In this document: in pieces, positions 1 to 42,650 of the stretch
Layout: each line of letters begins with the position of its first letter
How positions within the stretch are numbered: position 1 is the first letter of the stretch
From: Megaleporinus macrocephalus
Taxonomy: Eukaryota > Chordata > Actinopteri > Characiformes > Anostomidae
Assembly: GCA_021613375.1 (NCBI GenBank)
Contig: CM038726.1
Coordinates: forward strand, 14,702,341 to 14,766,340
Length of the DNA: 64,000 bases
Direction: 5' to 3'
Translations under genes and position numbers: made by a program
Notes under the pieces: model-generated
Seen by the model: the letters and a program-made list of their open reading frames with translations, nothing else
Database searches by the model: none
What the model was told of the DNA's origin: nothing

Positions 1-210
1 GATAGATGGATGGATTTTTTTTAATGATAATTGCAAATGAATATTTCTCATATCAGTCAGTGTAGCGCATTAACAGTGTTCTACAGTTTTACTAGGGCTG
101 CCTGTTTTATAATACTGAAAACATCGCCCAGATTTGAAATGATTCAAAATAAGGTAACAAATAAGGAAATTATTGACTCTTACATTGACGCTGGTTGCTT
201 TGTTTCTCAG
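1..210 (+). other. tnpo1: tnpo1 intron tail upstream of first exon in window
   Basis: This is the 3' end of an intron whose start lies outside the window. It opens with the end of a GATA/GGAT microsatellite. It closes with a pyrimidine-rich stretch and CAG at 208-210, the acceptor for the exon at 211. A 62-codon open frame here is read through the intron and is not a gene. Confidence 0.8.
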
Positions 211-32040
<31,830 letters not shown>

Positions 32041-32072
32041 CAACTCTTGAAGAAACTGGCCTGATGTAAGAG
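32041..32072 (+). other. tnpo1: tnpo1 3' UTR, first part
   Basis: 32 bases after the stop, ending GATGTAAGAG before GTAAAT. A donor here and an acceptor at 34400 define a likely 3'-UTR intron. The gap from stop to donor is below the 50-55 bases usually needed to trigger nonsense-mediated decay. Confidence 0.65.
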
Positions 32073-32220
32073 GTAAATGTTTGAAAGTCAATAACTTATT
32101 TTTGTATTGGATTGCCAAAATATCCTCGAGCTACATTGTCCTGTTTCAGTTATGCAACAAATACATCATCATGGTCTTGAAAGTGAGAAGCACTGCAGCT
32201 GAGAAATTAATCATCTAAAG

Positions 32221-32416
32221 CAGTGTTTCTCTCAGTCCTGGTACTGTACTACCACTGCATTGCATGTTTTAGTGGTTTTACTACTGTAACACACCTGGTT
32301 GATCTCAGGATGGGCTTATTCATTGGTTTATTAGTTGCGTCAGGTGTCTGGGGAGAAGGGGCCACTCTGAAATGTGCAGGGTAGTAGAACTCCAGGACCA
32401 CGATTGAGAACCGCTG
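32221..32416 (+). mobile_element. hAT miniature element, 196 bp
   Basis: The ends CAGTGTTTCTCTCAGTCCTG and (inverted) CAGCGGTTCTCAATCGTGG are the widespread fish CAGTGTTTCTC type. Flanks are ATCTAAAG (32213-32220) and ATCTGAAG (32417-32424), 7 of 8. Confidence 0.9.
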
Positions 32417-33179
32417 ATCTGAAGCTATACTTTAGTCATAAAGACACAAAGTTGCATTATAAAATTACATTATTCATGTGTACTAAAGGTATCCAGAAAA
32501 ATTAGTTATTCAAATGTATATATAATATTTTTTTTTTGACCAAATATATTGCAATAAAGCTGAACTTTCACACAGTCATTTACATGTGGGTAATGCATTT
32601 AAATTCCAAACTGTGCAAAAGTCAAAGATTATTCATATTCCAACAACATAAATTTATCATTAAAATCTATTTGAACTTACAGCTGCGGACTCCCAACAAA
32701 AGCTGTTTTCAAAACAACCACCGACTATATGTTCACACATTTACATACGCAACTACCTAAACTCACCTCAGCCGCCTTTAAATTTCCTACACATGTGTAT
32801 CTACAAGTGATTGTTTTTTTTTTGCCAAACTGGAGTTCAGAAAATGGAACTAATAACAACACTGCAGAACCTGTTAGTCCACCAAAACATTCCCTCTAAG
32901 ATAAACAGCACAAGCCTTCATCTTTAAGCTCCACTTTCATTTCAGATACAAAAAGAATCTGTAGGTGTTTCTGTCCATCCTTCCACTGCGAGATGACCTC
33001 CTGAATCAGGAGCCATTTTTAAGCAGGCAACTACAACACACTTTTCTATTCCATAATTCAACTGGAGCTGTGGAAGAATTCAAAACAGAGAATAAATGGC
33101 GATGAGTGGTACGTCGGCTGTGTGTACCCTCTCAGTACGGATTCAGACAAAACGCAGGTCAGTCTCACAGAAAGTGTAA

Positions 33180-34046
33180 GGGTGCGTCCGAAATCGCGTA
33201 CTTCCGTACTGAACAGTACGCAAAAGCAGTGTGCGAGAGTGACTAGAGTGTCCGAATACATAGTGCTCAGTGAGCAGTATGTGAAAAGTCCCCGGATGAC
33301 GTACTGCACCGGCAGACAGTTTTAAGTATGCAGACCCATCACACTGTCCTATCCCAGGATTCCATCGGAGCCGCGGAGGAATTCAAAGTGGAGGAAAAAC
33401 GCGGTGAAACGCGGCACGCCGGCGGTGTGTAGTAGCTACGGCTAGTAAACTGCCGCTACAGGAGTTAGCGCTGCTTCTGAGGTAAACAATGATTAAATTC
33501 CTCCCGTGTCGTCGTCTCCGAGCTCCAGTTAGGCACCGCGTGAGTAGATATTTAGACAAACACGCAGAACGGGGTCATAAACAGTCTCTAAACCCGTCAG
33601 TAAACGAAGCTTTTAAATTAATACCGGGTCCTTTACCGTGATGGTCTGACGTCTTGCGTCACAGGACGTCGGTAAGATGGCGGTAAGATATCTTACCAAG
33701 TATTCCTCACGACGCCGCTGCTTTAGTCAGTCTGTGGAAAATTAAAGGGTGAGTATTTCCACCTAGCGGTTCAGATAGGAATTGCAGGGAGCTGGTTGGA
33801 GGACCCCTCTTCCTGGATGAACCGCTAGCTAGAAAAACTGAAATTAGGCTCATTTGTTTAACGCCATCGATCGGCTCTCGGGATCGACTAAACTGGAGAA
33901 ATTTTGATTAAAAGTCGGCCGATACCGATACATAGCCGATCAATTCTTCCATCTCTAGAAAATGCCTACTAGTCCACCGCTGGAGCAGTAGCTACTGGTT
34001 CCAGTCTAGTACCTACTGACTTAGTAGATGATTCCAGATGCACCCC
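33180..34046 (+). mobile_element. family F terminal-inverted-repeat element, copy 2
   Basis: Ends GGGTGCGTCCGAAATCGC and (inverted) GGGTGCATCTGGAATCAT. The interior matches 4600-5083. It sits inside the Tc1-like element and is itself split by a hAT fragment at 33735-33960. Confidence 0.78.
33735..33960 (-). mobile_element. hAT (GATCGG family) fragment nested in family F
   Basis: The right end CCAATTC-like run finishes in TTCCATCTCTAG, the inverse of the 10067 element's left end. The interior shares CATTTGTTTAACG and GCCGATACCGATACATAGCC. The other end is truncated. Confidence 0.75.
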
Positions 34047-36699
34047 AAGCCTATTTAAATGAATGGAAGCTGAAATAAAGTGAAAGTAAAGTGTGGGCAC
34101 ACTGAAGGTGATGCTGTATTTAGTGGTTGAGACTTGTCTGTTAAATCAGGTGATGTTAAATAGGAATGCTAAAAAATAACTTTTGAAAGGACATTAAACC
34201 AATCAATAAAAAGAATGATCTCTGACTTTTGCGCAGTACTGTAGATGTGAAACAATCGTTTGATTATAATTGATAGTATTATTTAAATAGAAGTATGGTG
34301 TATATGAATATTAAAAATGAACTGTTTGAGCCTCTATGCTTTGTTTACTCTGATACATGTAGACTGCCTCTAATAGCCTGTCTTCTCTACTTTGCTTTAG
34401 GTGATTATGGGGGAAAAACTCATGGGAGCCTCAAATCCCCAGGGAACATGTTGCCCTTTATTGGGGGGAGGGTGGTCTGGCTGGGGTGGGGTATATGGAC
34501 CCCTAAACCCCTCTGGATGGGGTGGGAGGGTGTTGTTTGCTGTGGCACCTTACTGAAGAAAAATACATCAAGAAGGAAAACCTTTAAACGCCCAGCCAAC
34601 TGAACTAGACAGGAAAACCTTTTCAAAGCTAATTTTACACTTCTTTTTTTTCCCGTTCATCTAAAAACCTAGACCAGGATATCAAGGGGATAGAAACCAC
34701 ATTCTTATCGTAACACGTCTAGACCCAATTTAGGAAAACGCCAGGAAAATGCCACAAAACACTGGATCAAGCCGTGCAAGTTCTAGACAGGTACAGGACT
34801 ACGCATGGGGGAGTTACAAGGTACAACTTCACTTCATGATGCAGTGAAGTCAGTGCTTCTTCTTCTTCCTTCTTCTTCTTCTTCTTTTGCACTGCTCAGC
34901 AGTAGACAGAACATTGTTGAAGTAAACGACGAAAAACTTACTAAGTTTAAAAGGTATGCTGTCTAAAAATTAGATGAGCGCTTCATAACGTAAGTGTAGA
35001 AATGTGAGGGTCCACAAAACCATTTGTAATAAGTACGTAAGTGCTTTTTGTGATTTTAAACAGTGATTTGTCTTAAAATATTCATTACCTTAAGCATGCG
35101 TGAGGTGAAGGAGCAGGATATACTGGGGTAAAACACAGCACAGTGACTTGCTGCATTTAAATAGTTGTTTTAAATCTGTTCCCCTGTGCAACGGTATCAG
35201 ACTCACATCTCCTGTTTCCTTATTTTTTATTTCTTTTTTTTCCCCCCATGTGAATTTGTGATCATGGTCTCTGATCTCAGTTGTAAGGTTGGTCATGGAC
35301 TGGTCACTGGAGCCCGAGATATGATCTTTGTTGACTTTCCAGTGTCTAATTGTTTTTGCTTAGTTTACCGAGAGCATGATTTTGGAAAATGCTTGTTATG
35401 ACATTTTTGACTGACTAGAATAAGAAGGGTACTTAAGTGTTTGATTCATGCATGTTGGTGGCCCTATTAGCTGTTTACATTAGCAGTTTACGTTGCTGCC
35501 CCTCCCCCCGCCCCCCCAAATCGATCCCCTCTTGATGAATAACTGCAACGTCATAAGCAATTTCATGTTTTCTCGAGCGTCACCTCCCGTGGGAAGTGGA
35601 CAAGAATGTTGTCCCATATCAAAACCACTTTCTGTTTCGTCAGTGTTTCTCGCATACAGTGTTTTTTTTTAAGTCTTAAAATTGCCTGAATGTATCCCGG
35701 GACATAAAGAGTGGTATTTGCTTTGTTTAAGAGGAAATTGACTATCAAGATAACCAAACTTAAAGAATTGAATTAAAACAACTCTGCAGGTCAGAGCCAC
35801 GTGATCTTCAGTACTTGGACGTCCATGTACTATAAGAATGTTTTGCTTTTAGTGAGCTGGTAAAATATCCTTTTCTTTTTGTTTGTGTGTTTAACTTTTA
35901 ATGCACCTGCACATTTAAGAAAATCGAAGGCCCTTTAAAGTCCTTCTGTTTAAAGCAACCTGTATTACGTGCCATCTGAACTCTGTGGGATATCGTCAGG
36001 CTTTTTCGACTTGCGTGATTTTACTAAATGTTTGTCGAGTAGTCGTGTTCAAAGCTGTTCAAAGTTCGTCCGTCACATTCCAGCCGTTTCGACCTGTCAG
36101 CAGATTGAAAGGCTCGGCTTTCTTCAGTGGTACCGCTTCTATCACGCTGAAAATGTGTAAAACCGAATGCTGTTAGAGTGTCGTCTTAAATATATGAACG
36201 CTGCTATGTGATGTTTTCTACTTGAATATTTTATGTTGTAGAATCCTCAGGAGGTGTGTATCATTGTATTGTGTTTCAGTTTTGTTTTGTTGTCTTTTTT
36301 CGATACACCCCCCCACCGCCCTATGTAATGACGGCAACCTTCACCTGCTAATGAGAATATGCTTTCTCCTGCCCGGGGCCTGCTTTTCCAAAGGCCTCGT
36401 AATGCAAAGATCACAAGAGAGGTAGATATTAACGCTTCACCCCATCAGCTAAAATGATCTCTACAGTACACTACAGTCCAACCCCGGCACTGATGCTTAC
36501 AGTAAACCCCAGCTTAACATGAGCAACACCGGCTGTATGAAACATTCATTATTGCTTATCCTTTTGATCTATAATTCAGAATATAAATTAAATCTAATTT
36601 TTGAAGAACAGTGAATACTCTAAATCTTGTCATGTCAGATCTACGTGTGCTGCATTGTAGAGGCCCACGACTTTTATGCTTCCTTAAGTGAGCTCTCCT

Positions 36700-37580
36700 G
36701 TAACGCTTATGAACAGGTTCTCTATGAGGGTTTAGAGAGGGGCTGGGGTGGTCATGGCAAAACCTTTATTCTGAGGTCAGTGAACTACTTTTGTGGTGTG
36801 TTTTGGATCATTGCCCTGCTAGAAGAGGCTTCCTGGCTGAGGCAGCATTGCTGGTGCTAGACAAGAGTCTGTGATACCACGTATCCAAGTTGTCCTGGGT
36901 CATTGCATTGAACAGCAGCACCACAACATCACAGATCCAACACCGTAATTCACGATGAGGACGAGGTGCTTTTCTGCATGGCGGTCTTTGTGTCTACGCC
37001 CAATGCACCTCTGCTGTTTGTTGCCTGAGAAGCTCTATTTTGGCCTCATCTGATCGTAGAACATGGTCCCACTGGAAGTTTCAGAAGCGTCTGGCAAACT
37101 GTAGGCGTGTGACATTGTTGGTCTGGCAACCCCACTTCATAACTTTTGGGAGCGCTGGGTGATTGTAGCATGAGACGTTACAAATGTCTGCCGATCCCTA
37201 ACTGGGATCCTCACAGATTCTTTTGGACGCTCAAACCCTCCTCCTCCTCCTCCTCACTGTAAGTGTGGGATCAACAGAGATATGCATCTTCTGTCTGGTA
37301 GATTCTTTACATGTTTCCTTGTAGCTGTTTCATGATTTGTGCTGCTCTGTAACCTACAGTCAGATATCGTTACTGCATTCTCTTGTCTTTCTTATGTTCC
37401 TAATAACTCAGACCAACTTTAAAATATCAAACATCTCAATGGAGGGATGCCTGGTGTTTGGCTTTTGTTACTATTTTGAGAAATCAAAAGAACAAGCAGT
37501 AAAGAACTCATTTACAGCTGGTTTTGTTCATGCTGATCAGGGGTGCCAATAATTTGTGGAGGGCACTTTAATTGGCCAAT
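36700..37580 (-). pseudogene. degenerate Tc1-like transposase within tnpo1 3' UTR
   Basis: On the minus strand, 37080-36870 contains HVLRSDEAKIELLRQQ and, after a frameshift, LVLIVNYGVGSVMLWCC. These match the Tc1 transposase blocks around the second catalytic Asp (SDE-K-EL and GGGSVM-WGC). In-frame stops and the frameshift inactivate it. The high-coordinate end carries AGGGGTGCCAATAATTTGTG, a terminus-like motif. Confidence 0.75.
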
Positions 37581-38280
37581 ATTTCCCAATGGGGTGGGGT
37601 GGAGGGGTTGTATTATTGGGGTGAAGGAAATCAGTGACAGCTATGATGCACATTTATTAAGTGGAATGTGTATCTATCGTCTTGTAGCTTTATCCACTTC
37701 GCTGTTCAGAACTTCAGAGCTGTTATTATGGAGTAACAGGCCGGGAGAAGAAGTGGCACAGCCGTATGTGAATAGTAGCAGCTTATGCTAATAAAATTGA
37801 AGTGCAGTATTTACTGTGATGCCTTGAAATTAGTCTTGATACTTTCGGGGGAAATCCATACTGCTAGGCGACTGCTTGCTTTGAGATATTGCACAATCTT
37901 AAATACAGTAGTTTTTTTATTTTTAATTATTTTTACTAAGTACTATTTAAAAATTGTCACTTTAGCACTGCGCCAACTACTGTATTATGTTATGTTAGGG
38001 AAGATCGTAGTTAAGAAATGATGTAATAACCCTGTAAATCCTTTTTATGCATTAGCTACTATTGCTGTAATGAAAGAACATTCATTTATCGTTTTTTTTT
38101 TTGTTTGGCAAGCTGCTCAATTTTAAAGATGGAGATATTTGAAGGTAATAATTTCTTTTGGGGCCACCAAATATTTTGGATCATGCAAAGAATCTATATT
38201 GTAGTAATTTTGTATGACGTTTGTATGACCTTGTGATGGATGTGAGTTTGTATCACTGCTTGGATCTGTACATTGTTGAA

Positions 38281-38286
38281 AATAAA
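38281..38286 (+). terminator. tnpo1: polyadenylation signal AATAAA, probable tnpo1 end
   Basis: AATAAA follows TGTACATTGTTGA and precedes a T-rich patch, about 20 bases before a plausible cleavage site. Another AATAAA lies at about 38525 and could be a second site. Confidence 0.6.
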
Positions 38287-39374
38287 CTGTTTTCATAAAC
38301 TGGGCTATCTGTGTCACGCTTTGCTTTACAGTGAACACCGTACGATCATCGAGGCGTAGAATGATTTGACATCAGTGGTAGACAGTAAGCAGATGATGAA
38401 GCAAATGATGTATTTGAAGAACCATAAACCCACCTAGGCCTTTCAACCAGCAGGACGTTTTGAGCTGACAGTTAATTCTTGTATAAAAAGGTTAAGCATT
38501 ACATTTTCAGATTTTCTGCAACTAATAAAATATTAAAAGTGGAATGCAGCTAAACTGGCTGTATTGTACTACATATAACGTGTCTAGAGATACGGAACTG
38601 AACAATGACCACACGCTTTTTCAGCTTTTTCCATAGACATTTTGAAAAATCCTTATATAGAGAGTTTCAAGCACTCAACCAAACGAGTCCACAAGCAGAT
38701 AAATCAGGATCATAAATCAGAGAAAAGAAAAAAAAAAACAACAAAACGTCAAAGATACAAAAATGAACTACATATCCCACAAACCCCTGCCAATGGGTTT
38801 AACCAATCACTATCACTCCTGGTTCTGCCAACTTTTTTCTTTGGTGTGTTTTGTAGATCTTATTGTTTTAGATTCTTATATATAAATAGTTATGTGTACA
38901 TACAGTGTTTAAATCTTACTATTCAAATTTTAATAGTTTGTTTACTTTATCTTTACTACCAAGTTTCTTAGCAGTCATGGGACAATGCACCTTACTAAGG
39001 AATGTTTTTGATGTAGCCTTATTTTACTCAATGAATGGGCCAAAGGGACCTGAAGGGTTGAGAAAGTTAAATGCTGTATTAATACGTTAAGAAAGGTTTT
39101 TTTGCCTTTATCTGTGTTTAGACTCTGTATGGGAGTCTGCTGGTGGATCAGGGTGAAGTAGAGGGAGAGCTTTCCTACCATACCTTACTATAACACAGAG
39201 ATGGCAGTGCTGTGCACTCACACAATGTTCCTGAAATAATAATGTACAGAGGGGGGAAAGGAGGCGTATAGCTTTCACATTAGCTCATCATTTTCATATT
39301 ACACACGTGTGTAACTGCAATATTGTCGGCTGCTCTCTGCGCTCGAGGGACAGTTCAGGGTCGAGTTTTTACAG

Positions 39375-39590
39375 GGGGGCGGTTTTGGGTCATGGTGGAC
39401 GTAGAAGGAGACAGTACAAACACATGTATGTTAGGTTAATCGGTCACTCTGAATTACCTGCAGGTGTGAGGGTGTGTTGGCCATGTGATGGGCTGTTGTA
39501 CCCCGCCTTCGCCCGATGACGCTGGGATTGACTCCCTCCCCTCCATGACCCCGACTAGCGGGATAAAGCAGAAAAGCTTGTGAGCTACAG
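39375..39590 (+). repeat. fish retroposon fragment, second copy
   Basis: It contains ATGTATGTTAGGTTAATCGG, CCATGTGATGGGCTG and TACCCCGCCTTCGCCCGATG, in the same order as 21645-21945. It lies between two inverted copies of a CTGCTCTCTGCGCTCGAG segment. Confidence 0.75.
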
Positions 39591-40221
39591 CAGCAGCGAA
39601 ACACGAATATCCGCCGAATATCCAATATCAGCCCAACTTACCGAGCGACGACTACGTGCTCATAAGAAGTGATAAGGCTATTAAATCATTATTAAAAGTG
39701 AGATAAACCAAACTTTTAATCACCTGTCTTCTCTTCGTCCACCATGTTTGCTGTAGTTTGAGAGACTGTTCGTAGTGAGCGGTCAGTCACGAAACCAGGT
39801 GCCATCAGACAACAGCATTCGGCTCATGTCCCCCAAACTGTCAAAACCGCCCCCCCGTAAAAACTCGAGCGCAGAGAGCAGCCGGTACTGTAGTTTGCGC
39901 GCCAGTAAAAATATATTATAATACAATACAATATAATATAATAACAAAAACAGTAAAGGATGGAAAAATACAATTTTAGCGAGTGTTTATGAAAAATGCG
40001 CGTGCAGTTCTTCTTTCTGTGCTCGCGAGTTTCACATTTGCCCTCACAAGTGAAAAAGTTAATTGCGCGAATTGTTAAAAGTGCAGGCTTATATTTTTCG
40101 CCTCGCCTCATACACACAAACTCCTCTCCACTACTGGACTCTGAACTCTCTTCTCCTCTATATCCCTAAACAAACTCATCACATCTGCTGCTGCTCGCTG
40201 ACAGACGCCCAGTGACCCAAC

Positions 40222-40235
40222 GTCTCTATGGTAAC
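40222..40235 (+). promoter_or_regulatory. RFX X-box match with nearby CCAAT box
   Basis: GTCTCTATGGTAAC fits the RFX consensus GTHNYY-AT-RRNAAC at every position. CTGATTGG (an inverted CCAAT) begins 11 bases later. It lies 1.9 kb upstream of the fcho2 start. Function is not shown and a 14-bp match can be chance. Confidence 0.3.
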
Positions 40236-41869
40236 AGCGACGTCTCTGATTGGTGGAGGTCGCAGTGGAGTGTATGGGTAATGTATTTCTTTACGAGAAA
40301 CGAGAGACTACAACACAATTCTTCGATAACAAAGTTAAAATCAGGCTCATGGCTTTAAACTGATGCATATCTCATCATATCATATCTCCTAGCTCAAGTC
40401 TACGTTAGCAGGATAATATATAATGGGTACAGATCGAAATCGCTGTGGCAGTCATAAAGGCAGACGAGTTTTGAACATTAGTGTTTTTCACAACATCCGA
40501 CATGTTTTAGATAACCAACCGAAAACAAAAAATTATCTGTCCCAGTATCTAAAAACATAAAAAACGCCCGCATGAGCTCACCATAACCACACTGCATCCT
40601 GAATTATAATCATTTCAGGACTTTGAACTTCTTATTTGCATTAATATGTGAATCTGTTTAACATCTGAAGACTGAAACATCCCTTTTTAATGACATCTAT
40701 TATCAGTCAGGAATAAAGTTAACCTGAATGTAACCTGAACACCTTCACCCCTATGAAATATCTGGAATTTTCCACATGTTCAACACGAAAACTGCATGAT
40801 CTCAGTTCCCTGGAGATCAGGAGGAGAAAAAAAAACAATGTCATCTTATTCTTATTTCTTTTTTTCCTATAGGCTTGTGATTAACCTTCAATGTCACTCC
40901 TGTAACCCAAATTATAGACTGAAAGGAGATTAATTATTTATTGATAGAATATTGTTTATTCTAAACAAATGTCCTCAACGTCCTGGTGCCATTAGCAGGC
41001 ACGCTAGTTAACCACCTATTGTGTATTTGCAAATTTTGTGCTAAAAACATCAACCCTGTAATTCCTTTTTGGACATAATTAAAAATCTGCATATTTTAAT
41101 CACTCATATGTGATATGTAGACTTTTAAAATGGCCAGTTCTAGAGTCAGAATGGTCAATGGTGGTGATAGGAACCAGACGTCTGAGGTGTTTTATGCCTG
41201 TAAAAGATAAAGTTAGTGGTTTATGATAGAGCTAAAACAAATTTGGTCTGAAATCAATTTTTTAATAGATTAATGGCATTATTGTGTGTGTTAAATGAGT
41301 GTTAAATTAACCTCTTCAGAGCATTAACCTCTTCAGAAGAAGTCTGGTTCCTAACATGACCTCTGTGAACAATTATGACTCAGTAAGTGTCTCTAGAACA
41401 GAGCATTTTCCAGCAAACGCACAACTTTGTCTACTTTCTTGCAACGTTGCTACAAAAGTGTCAAAGGTGGTGCTTTTCACAACAAGGTTATCACAACGTC
41501 ACTACTAAATAATGTTGTTTTACAGAATTATAACCACTTATTGGCTTATAAGTCCAATGGAGTTTGATGCAGATATAATAGAACGTATGAAGAGTTCTAG
41601 GAGGTTGTGATAATGTACTGATAACGTTACCACAACATTGTTCTGAGGAATTACATTTCAGTGTTGTGATCACCCATACAGTAGGTTATCACAGCGTAAC
41701 TGTGTTTGTAGGGTTCATACCAAACCACACTGAATGACATTGTTTACATCTTGACCATTCAGCATACAGAAAATTAAAAAATATCGGTGGAGTCCCCCTT
41801 TAAAGACTGGATTATGAGTACATGTTGAGGATTCTAGGAAGGTGTAGTTGAAGGGTTGCACCGCTGGTG

Positions 41870-42650
41870 TCGCTGTTTCTCCTTCAGTGAGCGAGCAGAG
41901 CGAAGCGGAGCCGCTGAGACTCTAGAGAGAAGACTAGAGAAGTGAACTCCGCCGGTGGAGGAGGTGGAGTCTTGGGATCAGAGGGAGGAAAAACGAGCAG
42001 AAGCGAAGGGGGGAAAAAAGAGAAAAAGCCGCAGACACAACAAAACCGGGGGGAGGACGGTGGATTTAGTGCGTCAGTTGAAAGTGAAATTTCAATTAAG
42101 CTTTTAAAGGAGACAGACGGCCGGCTGTACAGAGAAGGGAGGACAGCAAGATGATAACGCCTTATTTCCTGGAAAATTTCTGGGTAAGGCTGTTGTGTGT
42201 TTCTCTCGGTGTTTGCTGTATTTTGGTTAGCTGGGTTTAAAGCCAGAGGTTGCTTTCACGTCCCGCTCGTTCAGTGAGGAAAGCTCAGCGGGAGCGGAAA
42301 TATTCCTTGGCCGGGCTGTTTAGTTGGCTCCTCTGCGCGTCTTGTAGAAATCTTACCGGCTAAAAACATGGTTGGGGGGAAACAGGGTTAAAAGTGTTGC
42401 CCCACTACTGCGGCTGTTCATGTCGGCGAGCGCCCTCTCCGCCAGCCCGGGGATCGGGCCTCCGTGAACTAACCACTAACACGAGCAGCCAGCTGGAGTC
42501 CACCCCCGCTGCGCTCTGATTGGCTGTTGGCGAATGTCCTGGAATGTTGACGGTCTCGTTCTGGAAGCTGATTGGACGGCGTCGCCGTCAGTCACGGAAT
42601 ATTTTTTTTCTTCGTCATTTTCTTCCGTAATGAAGTTCGAGTGAGAGACC
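41870..42650 (+). promoter_or_regulatory. fcho2: fcho2 CpG-rich promoter and 5' UTR
   Basis: The base composition shifts abruptly from AT-rich to CpG-rich (GAGCGAGCAGAGCGAAGCGG, GGACGGCGTCGCCGTCAGTC). The likely transcribed 5' UTR is about 41880-42150, purine-rich. Inverted CCAAT boxes occur at about 42515 and 42568, downstream of exon 1. No TATA box is evident, as expected for a CpG-island promoter. The start site is not determined. Confidence 0.7.
42151..42183 (+). CDS. fcho2: fcho2 first coding exon (MITPYFLENFW)
   Basis: FCHO2 is an F-BAR protein that binds PI(4,5)P2 membranes and AP-2 to start clathrin-coated pits. The exon gives 11 codons, MITPYFLENFW, then donor GTAAGG at 42184. Human FCHO2 begins with the same pattern (M-x-x-x-YF-x-ENFW) before GEKN. 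FCHO1 is shorter and has YFGEHFW. The ATG has A at -3. A 70-codon frame overlapping it in another phase is not the product. Position just downstream of tnpo1 on the same strand agrees with TNPO1-FCHO2 synteny. Only the tip of the F-BAR domain is in the window. Confidence 0.85.

Larger units (their letters stand above)
32610..34237 (+). mobile_element. Tc1-like element, 1.6 kb, host of a nested pair
   Basis: Left end ACTGTGCAAAAGTCAAAGAT and inverted right end ACTGCGCAAAAGTCAGAGAT match at 18 of 20 and remain similar a few bases beyond. The termini resemble family E. Most of the interior is family F (33180-34046). No intact transposase is seen. Confidence 0.78.
32073..34400 (+). other. tnpo1: probable tnpo1 3'-UTR intron, filled with transposons
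   Basis: Donor GTAAAT at 32073, acceptor CTTTGCTTTAG ending 34400. Most of the 2.3 kb is a hAT miniature element (32221-32416) and a Tc1-like element with two further insertions (32610-34237). Transcript data are needed to prove the splice. Confidence 0.6.
34401..38305 (+). other. tnpo1: probable tnpo1 terminal 3'-UTR exon
   Basis: From the acceptor at 34400 to just past AATAAA at 38281. The opening GTGATTATGGGGGAAAAAC and the lack of an open frame fit UTR. It contains a CTT repeat (34858-34886), a C-rich run (35503-35518) and an antisense Tc1-like remnant (about 36700-37580). A very long UTR is usual for this gene in vertebrates. The exact ends are inferred. Confidence 0.6.
38306..41869. 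other. tnpo1-fcho2 intergenic region
   Basis: About 3.6 kb between the likely tnpo1 end and the fcho2 promoter. Besides the retroposon at 39375-39590 and an inverted repeat around it (39327-39896) I recognise no element. A sequence matching the RFX X-box lies at 40222-40235. Confidence 0.6.

Noticed and set aside
41942..42154. 70-codon Gly-rich frame ending over the fcho2 start
   Set aside because: It is out of frame with MITPYFLENFW and consists of purine-rich 5' UTR; no family match.
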